DNA of 13,408 nucleotides from Chlorobium sp. (GTDB lineage Bacteria > Bacteroidota > Chlorobiia > Chlorobiales > Chlorobiaceae): the NCBI GenBank assembly GCA_026193435.1, contig JAPHUN010000232.1:1-13408 (forward strand). The letters are read 5' to 3'. Position numbers and translations under genes: made by a program. The notes under the pieces are model-generated. The model worked only from the letters and a program-made list of their open reading frames with translations, did not search any database and was not told the DNA's origin. This document shows, piece by piece, positions 7,726 to 13,408 of this stretch (positions are counted from its first letter, which is position 1; each line of letters starts with the position of its first letter).

Positions 7726-8385
7726 ATGAAACCTGAACAACATAGAGCGATAATAGAGAATACCTGCGCCGATGAGGGGCTCATGCTTGATGAGCTTCAA
7801 CTCGGCCAGCTGATCAAGTATGCGGAACTGCTCGAATCAGCCAACAGAATAACCAATCTCGTAAGCAGGAAAGAACAGGCTCCCCTGCTCATGCGGCATA
7901 TCTTCCATTCACTTCTTATCGGTCTGTTTCATCCTTTTCAGCCGGATGAAAAGGTACTTGATATCGGAACCGGCGGCGGCCTTCCGGGAATTCCCCTCGC
8001 AATAGCTTTCCCCGAAACCAGGTTTCTGCTCATTGACGCGACCGGCAAAAAGATCAGCGCATGTAATGAGATGATAGCGTCTCTTGGACTGAAAAATGTT
8101 ATCGCAAAAAAAACAAGAGCGGAAGAGTTGAGGGGAGTATCCTTTAATACGGTTCTGAGCCGTCAGGTAGCTCCGCTTCGCCGCCTGTGCGCCTACGCAG
8201 AAAGGCTGTTAGTTCCTGAAGGGCTCCTCATATGTCTCAAAGGAGGAAATCTCGAGAAAGAGGTTCAGGATGCTCTGGATGGAGCCGCAAAAAACAACGG
8301 TTTTCCAGGCGACATTTCGCTTCTGCCTATCGATAGATTCGACAAAAACTTTCATAACAAGTATATCGTCATTGCCTGCAGGTAG
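7726..8385 (+). CDS. rsmG: 16S rRNA (guanine527-N7)-methyltransferase RsmG
   Basis: RsmG (GidB) uses S-adenosylmethionine to methylate N7 of G527 in 16S rRNA. The 219-residue protein has an N-terminal helical part with NRITNLVSRKE at 40-50. The methyltransferase motif I VLDIGTGGGLPGIPLA follows at 77-92, then the acidic residue of motif II in LLIDATGKK (Asp104), RAEEL, LSRQVAP and the late strand GLLICLKGG. These match the GidB family; the usual DS..KR is DATGKK here. An in-frame TGA lies directly before ATG 7726, so no upstream start is possible. That ATG overlaps the TGA of a 5-codon mini-frame (7712-7729) as ATGA, and no Shine-Dalgarno sequence is seen at normal spacing. It is a single gene on this strand, ending at the shared hairpin before rplQ. 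Confidence 0.95.
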   Translation: MKPEQHRAIIENTCADEGLMLDELQLGQLIKYAELLESANRITNLVSRKEQAPLLMRHIFHSLLIGLFHPFQPDEKVLDIGTGGGLPGIPLAIAFPETRFLLIDATGKKISACNEMIASLGLKNVIAKKTRAEELRGVSFNTVLSRQVAPLRRLCAYAERLLVPEGLLICLKGGNLEKEVQDALDGAAKNNGFPGDISLLPIDRFDKNFHNKYIVIACR

Positions 8386-8407
8386 CGAGCAGGGTCGATA
8401 CAATGCA

Positions 8408-8442
8408 AAAAAGCACACCAGGATATACCTGCTGTGCTTTTT
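8408..8442. terminator. Bidirectional intrinsic terminator between rsmG and rplQ
   Basis: A 15-base arm, AAAAAGCACACCAGG (8408-8422), pairs with 8428-8442 around a 5-base loop, with a single C/C mismatch. The stem begins with an A run and ends with a T run, so on either strand the transcript has a GC-containing hairpin followed by U residues. It lies 23 bases after the rsmG stop and 40 bases after the rplQ stop, as expected for a terminator serving both convergent units. Confidence 0.85.
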
Positions 8443-8481
8443 CAATCATCAAGTCATATTGCTCTTTTGATCTGGCGCAAC

Positions 8482-8982
8482 CTACTTTTCTTCAGTTGCC
8501 GCTGCAGCTTCTCCAGCTGAAGCTGAAACCTCATCCTTCTCAGAACCTTCCTGAGTTTTTTTGGATCCACGAACACGCTTTGAACGATCCTGCTTGGCCT
8601 TTACCGGTGCAGATTCGGGCGCCTCATGATAATCCACCAGTTCAATTACCGCCATTTTCGCAGCATCACCGTATCGTGGGGCGAGTTTAATCACTCTTGT
8701 ATACCCACCATTCCGGTCTGCCACCTTTCCGACGATATCTTCAAATAACTCACGTATAGCGGCTTTGTCGCGAATTTTCTTAAAAATGATACGTTGCGCG
8801 TGAACCGTACCGCCTTTGGCTTTTGTGATAATTTTCTCAACGTATTTCCGTGTTTCCTTGGCTTTTGCCTCGGTAGTTTCAATACGCTTATACAACAACA
8901 ACTGTGTCGATAAATTAGCCAGTGTTGCTTTTCTATGAGAAGCTGTTCTCCCAAGTTTTCTCGCTGACTTTACTTTGCGCAT
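8482..8982 (-). CDS. rplQ: 50S ribosomal protein L17 with C-terminal extension
   Basis: L17 is a large-subunit protein near the peptide exit side of the ribosome. Residues 1 to about 120 form the family core: the start [42 protein letters not shown], and the end [19 protein letters not shown] followed by VIELV. The protein is 166 residues, longer than the usual 115-130. The added tail has a basic block at about 128-142 rich in Lys and Arg, then an acidic, Ser/Ala-rich stretch at 145-166, and is probably disordered. It is the last gene of the secY-to-rplQ cluster, 45 bp after rpoA, and is followed by the hairpin at 8408-8442. No clear Shine-Dalgarno sequence precedes it, so translation may depend on coupling to rpoA. 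Confidence 0.96.
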   Translation of the reverse strand: MRKVKSARKLGRTASHRKATLANLSTQLLLYKRIETTEAKAKETRKYVEKIITKAKGGTVHAQRIIFKKIRDKAAIRELFEDIVGKVADRNGGYTRVIKLAPRYGDAAKMAVIELVDYHEAPESAPVKAKQDRSKRVRGSKKTQEGSEKDEVSASAGEAAAATEEK

Positions 8983-9027
8983 AACGGCATTGTTCTCTCA
9001 ATAATTCAAAAAAATCTACTTACTTCT

Positions 9028-10014
9028 TTAGCCTTTCATCTGATATTTGGTAATATCCATACCAAACTTCAACTCAAACTTCTCCAACTGCTCTTTCAAT
9101 TCAGTCAAGGACTTTTTACCAAAATTCTTGTAGGTCAGAAGCTCATCTTCTTTGCGGGAAACAAGATCACCAAGTGTATCTATTTCAGCAAGCCTCAGGC
9201 AGTTATGTGAACGCACGGAAAGATCCAGATCTTCAATTCGTGTCTGGAGCAGTTTACGCATGTTTTCAAACTCATCGTCCTGCTGTTTGTATTCCTCTTC
9301 GGTAAACTCTTCATCCGTCGGCGAAAAGTTCGCAAACAGTGAAACATGCTCGTTGATGATCTTACCTGCAAGGCTGATCGAATCATCAGGTGATACTGAA
9401 CCGTCTGTCTCTACATCGAGTATCATTTTCTCGTAATCGGTACGCTGTCCCACACGTGTATTCTCGACTGAGAATTTAACGTTTTTAATAGGAGTAAAGA
9501 TCGAATCGATTGCGATAAATCCTAAAGGCATCCCATCACCGCGGTTCTCCTCAGCCGGAACATACCCTCTGCCTCGCCCGATATACACATCCATGCTCAG
9601 CCTCGATCCCTCATTTACCGTAGCTATATGCAGATCGGTGTTCAGTACTTCAAATTCGCCTTCCTGTGCGACAATATCTCCTGCGGTAACATCTGCAGGA
9701 CCGTCCACGGTTACAGTCGTTTTACAACTCCTCTTGGTTGACGATCTGAACCGTACTTTTTTAAGGTTCAGAATAATATCCGGCACATCCTCACGCACCC
9801 CGTCTATTGCGGAAAACTCATGGAAAACACCATCAATTTTAATTCCGGTAATAGCCGTACCCGGCAGAGAAGCAAGAAGCACTCTGCGCATTGCATTGCC
9901 CAATGTCACTCCATAGCCACGCTCAAGTGGCTGCGCTATAAATATTCCGTTCTTATCATTATGTGTACCTTCATCGACATCGATTTTCTCAGGCATCTGC
10001 ATTTGGTATATCAT
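9028..10014 (-). CDS. rpoA: DNA-directed RNA polymerase subunit alpha
   Basis: The alpha subunit dimerises to nucleate RNA polymerase assembly, and its C-terminal domain contacts promoter UP elements and activators. The protein is 328 residues, normal length. The N-terminal assembly domain (about 1-235) contains [19 protein letters not shown] (29-47), the [12 protein letters not shown] segment (147-157) and [13 protein letters not shown]. An acidic linker (about 233-250) follows. The C-terminal domain carries [10 protein letters not shown], where Arg268 matches the DNA-contacting Arg265 of E. coli, and the helix-hairpin-helix [14 protein letters not shown]. The ATG at 10014 is used; two more Met codons at residues 5 and 7 are less favoured. 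AAGGA lies very close upstream. It lies between rpsD and rplQ, the standard alpha-operon order. Confidence 0.98.
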   Translation of the reverse strand: MIYQMQMPEKIDVDEGTHNDKNGIFIAQPLERGYGVTLGNAMRRVLLASLPGTAITGIKIDGVFHEFSAIDGVREDVPDIILNLKKVRFRSSTKRSCKTTVTVDGPADVTAGDIVAQEGEFEVLNTDLHIATVNEGSRLSMDVYIGRGRGYVPAEENRGDGMPLGFIAIDSIFTPIKNVKFSVENTRVGQRTDYEKMILDVETDGSVSPDDSISLAGKIINEHVSLFANFSPTDEEFTEEEYKQQDDEFENMRKLLQTRIEDLDLSVRSHNCLRLAEIDTLGDLVSRKEDELLTYKNFGKKSLTELKEQLEKFELKFGMDITKYQMKG

Positions 10015-10043
10015 GGTCCTTATACCTTAGAGTTTCATTAAAA

Positions 10044-10655
10044 TCACTTGGAGTACAACTCGACAACCAGCTGTTCGTTAAACGGCTCCTGTACTTCTTC
10101 CCGCTCAGGTACCGTAAGAAAAACCGCTTTCTTATGCGCCTTGTCTACCTGGATCCATGATGGAATGCGTGAATCCGGCGCCCTGTTCATAGAGTCAGCT
10201 ACCGCATCGAGGTTCTGGCTTTTCTGCCTGAACTCCATTGCATCACCCGGCTTCAACAAATATGAAGGTATATCGACTTTCTTTCCGTTTATCAGAAGAT
10301 GTCCATGTGTGACAAGCTGCCTTGCGCCTGCTCTGGAAGGCGAAAAACCTGCGCGAAAAACAACGTTGTCAAAACGCCTTTCAAGAAGCTTGACAAGGTT
10401 ATCACCTGTAATGCCACGCTGTGAAACAGCCTTTTTATAGTAATTCCTGAACTGCTTTTCCAGCACACCGTAAAGATATTTCATCTTCTGCTTTTCTCGA
10501 AGCTGCAGAGCATACTCAGAAACTTTTCCTCTTCTTGACTGTCCATGCTCACCAGGTGCATAGGGACGTTTTTCAAGATATTTTTCAGCCTTAGGCGAAA
10601 GAGCGACCCCTAACCTTCTTGATACTTTCGTTATTGAACCTCTGAATCGTGCCAT
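10044..10655 (-). CDS. rpsD: 30S ribosomal protein S4
   Basis: S4 is a primary 16S rRNA binding protein that starts assembly of the small subunit body and in some bacteria represses its own operon. The protein is 203 residues. Family features are [56 protein letters not shown], and the S4 RNA-binding domain from about residue 90 ([35 protein letters not shown]). No cysteine is present, so this is the zinc-free form. The ATG at 10655 has no evident Shine-Dalgarno sequence. It lies 43 bp after rpsK and 29 bp before rpoA. Whether it autoregulates here cannot be seen. Confidence 0.97.
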   Translation of the reverse strand: MARFRGSITKVSRRLGVALSPKAEKYLEKRPYAPGEHGQSRRGKVSEYALQLREKQKMKYLYGVLEKQFRNYYKKAVSQRGITGDNLVKLLERRFDNVVFRAGFSPSRAGARQLVTHGHLLINGKKVDIPSYLLKPGDAMEFRQKSQNLDAVADSMNRAPDSRIPSWIQVDKAHKKAVFLTVPEREEVQEPFNEQLVVELYSK

Positions 10656-10698
10656 ATCAAATTAAATCATTGAAATATTCTTGGTAGATAAAAGGAGA

Positions 10699-11082
10699 TC
10701 AGACCCTTCTGCGTTTCGGTGGTCTGCAGCCGTTATGAGGCAGCGGTGTTATATCCTTGATGGACCGCACTTCGAGACCAGCACCCTGAAGAGCTCTGAT
10801 TGCGGCATCTCTCCCGGAACCCGGGCCTTTTATAAATACATGCACATACCGCATACCGAGATCATACGCCTCTTTTGCGGCAGATTCAGATGTTATCTGT
10901 GAGGCATACGGAGTATTCTTCTTGGAGCCTTTGAAACCGTTTTTTCCGGCGCTGGACCAGGAAACAGTATTACCCTGCATGTCGGTAATGGTTACCAGCA
11001 CGTTATTGAACGAGGCCTTGATGTGCACTGTTCCTTCCGGGGTAACTTTAACTTTCTTCTTTTTCCTGCTTGTTGTAGCCAT
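10699..11082 (-). CDS. rpsK: 30S ribosomal protein S11
   Basis: S11 lies on the platform of the small subunit and helps shape the mRNA exit region. The 127-residue protein has a basic N-terminus ([15 protein letters not shown]), then the family core [20 protein letters not shown] and [21 protein letters not shown]. The signature [20 protein letters not shown] and the conserved C-terminal [14 protein letters not shown] follow. Length and motifs are typical. The start is ATG 11082. It sits between rpsM (48 bp upstream) and rpsD, part of the alpha-operon order. Confidence 0.97.
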   Translation of the reverse strand: MATTSRKKKKVKVTPEGTVHIKASFNNVLVTITDMQGNTVSWSSAGKNGFKGSKKNTPYASQITSESAAKEAYDLGMRYVHVFIKGPGSGRDAAIRALQGAGLEVRSIKDITPLPHNGCRPPKRRRV

Positions 11083-11130
11083 GTATCTTTACAATCTTTG
11101 AAATCTGTTAGCAATCTCAACTACGGACTA

Positions 11131-11508
11131 TTATTTCTTGACCGCTTTCTTCTTACCGGCAACCGTCTTGCGTCTGCCTTTTCTTGTCCTTGCGTTCGTC
11201 TGCGTGTTCTGTCCCCTTACCGGCAGAGAACGTCTGTGACGAAGGCCTCTGTAGCAACCGATATCCATCAATCGCTTGACAGATAACTGCTGTTCACCTC
11301 TCGCCTGGCCTTCTACGATGTAATCCTCTGCAATAACCTCCCTGATCGAATGAGCCTCTTCATCGTTCAGCTCGGATATCTTTCTCGCGGGATCAATTCC
11401 GACCCGTTCAAGAATATTTTTAGCAGATGTTTTACCGATACCGTAAATGTGCGTCAACGCGATAACGGCGTGCTTGTTTAGCGGCAAATTTACCCCAGCA
11501 ATCCTCAT
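11131..11508 (-). CDS. rpsM: 30S ribosomal protein S13
   Basis: S13 is in the head of the small subunit and contacts the large subunit and P-site tRNA. The protein is 125 residues, with [23 protein letters not shown] at the start, the [15 protein letters not shown] helix region, and the signature [31 protein letters not shown]-terminal basic tail ([18 protein letters not shown]) reaches the tRNA in known ribosomes. The ATG at 11508 follows a purine-rich stretch (AAAGAAGA). It lies 39 bp after rpmJ, in the common rpmJ-rpsM-rpsK-rpsD order. Confidence 0.97.
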   Translation of the reverse strand: MRIAGVNLPLNKHAVIALTHIYGIGKTSAKNILERVGIDPARKISELNDEEAHSIREVIAEDYIVEGQARGEQQLSVKRLMDIGCYRGLRHRRSLPVRGQNTQTNARTRKGRRKTVAGKKKAVKK

Positions 11509-11547
11509 AGTCTTCTTTGTAATTCGTTATTCTATAAACCTGCCTGA

Positions 11548-11664
11548 TCAGCCCTGGCGCTGTTTGTGACTCGGATTCACCCTGCAAATCACAAAACGCT
11601 TCCCTTTGCGCCTGATAATCCGGCAGTGCTCACAGCGTTTTTTAATAGATGAATAAACTTTCAT
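11548..11664 (-). CDS. rpmJ: 50S ribosomal protein L36 (zinc-binding form)
   Basis: This very short gene encodes 38 residues, beginning [20 protein letters not shown] and ending NPSHKQRQG. The ribbon-type zinc ligands are all present: Cys11, Cys14, Cys27 and His33, so it is the zinc-containing form of L36. The ATG at 11664 follows AAGGTAGG, a fair ribosome binding site. L36 is a small large-subunit protein that stabilises 23S rRNA contacts. Its place between infA and rpsM is the standard bacterial order, which together with the zinc ligands makes the call secure despite the length. Confidence 0.97.
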   Translation of the reverse strand: MKVYSSIKKRCEHCRIIRRKGKRFVICRVNPSHKQRQG

Positions 11665-11718
11665 GATCTACCTACCTTATATATATAGTATTATCAGCCC
11701 TCAAAACAGAAAAGGCCT

Positions 11719-11747
11719 CTAATATAAGAAATTTTTCAAAAAATCAA
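11719..11747 (-). promoter_or_regulatory. Possible internal promoter before rpmJ
   Basis: On the minus strand TTGATT (11742-11747) and TATTAG (11719-11724) are separated by 17 bases in an AT-rich stretch, about 55 bases before rpmJ. The infA-rpmJ gap (109 bp) is the longest in this operon, where neighbouring gaps are 17 to 48 bp. That makes an internal promoter plausible. Chlorobiota promoter rules may differ from the E. coli consensus, so this is tentative. Confidence 0.3.
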
Positions 11748-11773
11748 TCAATCTTCATACCGGTTTTCAAGAA

Positions 11774-11992
11774 TTACTTATACCGGTACGTTATCCTGCC
11801 TTTTGTGAGATCATACGGCGAAATTTGAACCTTCACCTTGTCACCAGGCAGTATCCTGATATAGTACATTCTTATCTTACCGGATACATGCGCCAGGATT
11901 TCCAGCCCGTTCTCAAGCTTTACCTTGAACTGAGCATTAGGCAATGCCTCGAGAATTTCACCTTCCACTTCAATTGAATCTTCCTTGGCCAA
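11774..11992 (-). CDS. infA: Translation initiation factor IF-1 (TTG start)
   Basis: IF-1 binds the A site of the 30S subunit during initiation. The 72-residue protein is full length, an OB-fold with the family segments [40 protein letters not shown] and a C-terminal [22 protein letters not shown]. The start codon is TTG (11990-11992): [11 protein letters not shown] is the expected N-terminus, AAAGGAG precedes it with about 9 bases of spacing, and no in-frame ATG or GTG lies between it and the upstream in-frame TGA. It follows map by 48 bp and precedes rpmJ by 109 bp. Confidence 0.96.
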   Translation of the reverse strand: MAKEDSIEVEGEILEALPNAQFKVKLENGLEILAHVSGKIRMYYIRILPGDKVKVQISPYDLTKGRITYRYK

Positions 11993-12040
11993 TGTTATCG
12001 ACTCCTTTTTTCAGTTCAGGATTATTGTAAAACACTCCAC

Positions 12041-12817
12041 TTACGACAACGTCATAATTTCAGCTCTATCCTTATGAACAATAATCGTGTGTTCAAAGTG
12101 CGCTGAAGGTTTTCCGTCCTCGGTTACAGCTACCCATGCCCCGTTTTTTGATATGGCATTTCTGGACCTCCCCATCGCTATCATCGGCTCAATGGCCAGA
12201 GCCATTCCCTCTCTGAGCTTTACCCCTGTATTTTTTCTCCCGTAATTCGGTACCGGTGGCTCTTCATGAAGTTCAGAACCAATACCGTGACCAACCATGT
12301 TCTGAATAACACTGAAACCAAATGAGCGAGCGTGCTCCTCAACAGCCGAAGAAATATCATGAAGCCGGTTTCCGGCGACTGCCTGAGCAATCCCCCTTTC
12401 AAGGCACTCTCTTGTAACCTCGACCAGCTTTTTCACTTCCGGTTTGACCTCTCCGATACAATAGGTTCGGGCAGCATCTCCGTGATACCCTCCCTTGTAC
12501 GCGCCACAATCCACTGAAACGATATCACCTTCACGTATGAATTTTTTCTCACTCGGCACACCGTGAACGACCTCCTCATTGATCGATACACACAGCGTAG
12601 CGGGATATGGGGTCACATCGGGATCACCTTTCGGTGCGTAATTGAGAAAACTCGGAACAGCACCCTGGTCCCGTATATACGCTTCGGCCATCTCATCGAG
12701 TTCAAGCGTTGTCATACCAGCTCTGATCTCACTGCCTATCAAATCAAGCACCTGCGCAACAATGGCTCCCGAGACCCTCATCAAGCCGATTTCTCTTTCA
12801 CTCTTTATCGTGATCAT
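12041..12817 (-). CDS. map: Type I methionine aminopeptidase
   Basis: This cytoplasmic metalloenzyme removes the initiator methionine from new proteins. The 258-residue protein has the five metal ligands of the pita-bread fold: Asp103 (VSVDCGAY), Asp114 (YHGDAART), His177 (VGHGIG), Glu210 (LAIEPM) and Glu242 (HFEHT). Conserved His85 (EEVVHGVP) and His184 (ELHEEP) are also present. No N-terminal zinc-finger or SH3 linker extension is seen, so it is the short type Ia form. The segment before the substrate-side strand (NYAPKGDPDVTPYPATLC, 59-76) looks several residues longer than in E. coli Map. The ATG at 12817 follows GAGG closely. It lies 17 bp after secY and before infA, a common arrangement. 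Confidence 0.97.
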   Translation of the reverse strand: MITIKSEREIGLMRVSGAIVAQVLDLIGSEIRAGMTTLELDEMAEAYIRDQGAVPSFLNYAPKGDPDVTPYPATLCVSINEEVVHGVPSEKKFIREGDIVSVDCGAYKGGYHGDAARTYCIGEVKPEVKKLVEVTRECLERGIAQAVAGNRLHDISSAVEEHARSFGFSVIQNMVGHGIGSELHEEPPVPNYGRKNTGVKLREGMALAIEPMIAMGRSRNAISKNGAWVAVTEDGKPSAHFEHTIIVHKDRAEIMTLS

Positions 12818-12834
12818 AGGTTCCTCTTCATACC

Positions 12835-13408
12835 CTACCGGCGGCCGCGTACCTTACCGGACTTCATGAACCCGTCATAATGGCGCATAAGCAAATGACT
12901 CTCTATCTGCTGCAGCGTATCAAGTCCGACCCCGACGATAATCAACAGGCTTGTACCGCCGAAAAACTGCGCGAATCCCGGAGTCACGTTAGCGAACTTG
13001 GTCAGAAACGTCGGCAGAACCGCGATAAAAGCGAGTGAAATAGCCCCGGGAAGCGTGATTCGGGTTAAAATATTATCAATAAAATCAGCCGTGCTTTTGC
13101 CCGGTCGAACTCCGGGAATAAATCCGCCCTGTTTACGCATCGTATCGGCAACCTCTTTCGGGTTGAACGCGATAGCCGTATAAAAATAGGTAAAAAAGAC
13201 AATCATTGAACCGAACATAACGGCATACCACCAGGAGTCGTAGGCGAACACCCTCGCGACACCCTGCATAATCTCGCTTTCAGGAAAAAACGAAAGGAAG
13301 GTGCTTGGCAGAAACATGATAGACTGTGCAAAAATAATCGGCATAACACCCGCCGTGTTCACCCTCATCGGAATATACTGGGTACCGCCCCCATACATTT
13401 TCCTCCCG
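12835..13408 (-). CDS. secY: Protein translocase subunit SecY (partial, N-terminus missing)
   Basis: SecY is the pore subunit of the SecYEG translocon in the inner membrane. Only about 191 C-terminal residues are in the window; the frame stays open to the right edge (first whole codon at 13407), reading GRKMYGGGTQYIPMRVNTAGV, which is internal SecY sequence. The Met at 13398 is therefore not the start. Four hydrophobic segments are visible, corresponding to the last transmembrane helices: around MPIIFAQSIMFLPSTF, WWYAVMFGSMIVFFTYFY, AISLAFIAVLPTFL and TSLLIIVGVGLDTLQQ. The loop FNPKEVADTMRKQGGFIPG is the conserved cytoplasmic segment with ribosome and SecA contacts, and the tail MRHYDGFMKSG is typical. 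It is followed 17 bp later by map. Confidence 0.96.
   Translation of the reverse strand, partial: GRKMYGGGTQYIPMRVNTAGVMPIIFAQSIMFLPSTFLSFFPESEIMQGVARVFAYDSWWYAVMFGSMIVFFTYFYTAIAFNPKEVADTMRKQGGFIPGVRPGKSTADFIDNILTRITLPGAISLAFIAVLPTFLTKFANVTPGFAQFFGGTSLLIIVGVGLDTLQQIESHLLMRHYDGFMKSGKVRGRR

Noticed and set aside
8403..8690. Plus-strand open frame after rsmG
   Set aside because: It runs through the terminator hairpin and antisense to rplQ, with Pro/Leu-rich shadow composition.
13396..13398. ATG at 13398 as the start of secY
   Set aside because: The residues before it (GRK) and after it are internal SecY sequence; the gene enters from beyond the window edge.
1..13408. CRISPR array, tRNA or rRNA gene, transposase or prophage genes
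   Set aside because: No regularly spaced repeats, cloverleaf, rRNA or transposase sequence was seen on either strand.

Overview
The window looks like ordinary chromosomal core sequence from a green sulfur bacterium (Chlorobiota; Chlorobium, Chlorobaculum or Prosthecochloris type). The basis is recognition of the proteins: BchN and BchB of the dark-operative protochlorophyllide reductase closely resemble the versions I know from this phylum, and they sit beside housekeeping genes. The genus cannot be settled by reading alone. No mobile element, CRISPR array, tRNA or rRNA gene, or defence system is visible.

Layout. (1) 1-2254, minus strand: bchN followed by bchB, which runs off the left edge. 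Together they form the catalytic NB component of the enzyme that makes chlorophyllide without light. The partner gene bchL is not in the window and may lie beyond position 1. (2) 2386-4622, minus strand: engB (ribosome-assembly GTPase), purA (adenylosuccinate synthetase) and a small MTH1187/DUF77-type thiamine-binding protein, closely spaced and probably one transcript. (3) 4780-6234, plus strand: cysS (cysteinyl-tRNA synthetase), divergent from engB. (4) 6235-6458: a gene-free convergent gap with a short dispersed-type palindromic repeat. (5) 6459-7574, minus strand: a mannose-1-phosphate guanylyltransferase-like protein with an altered nucleotide-binding signature. (6) 7726-8385, plus strand: rsmG (16S rRNA m7G527 methyltransferase). 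(7) 8408-8442: a strong hairpin flanked by A and T runs, probably a bidirectional terminator shared by rsmG and the ribosomal operon. (8) 8482-13408, minus strand, in transcription order: secY (partial, entering from the right edge), map, infA, rpmJ, rpsM, rpsK, rpsD, rpoA, rplQ. This is the classical tail of the spc/alpha operons. It makes the protein translocation channel, the enzyme that trims initiator methionine, an initiation factor, ribosomal proteins of both subunits and the RNA polymerase alpha subunit.

Annotation details that are easy to miss: the 38-residue rpmJ gene (11548-11664); infA starting at TTG behind a good Shine-Dalgarno sequence; purA and cysS starting inside longer open frames (4012 and 4780); and bchB and secY being cut by the window edges.

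I found no undescribed biological system. The observations most worth a second look are the divergent ManC-like enzyme, the TTG start of infA, the charged C-terminal tail of L17, the palindromes at 2292-2307 and 7649-7666, and the repeat cluster at 6283-6332.
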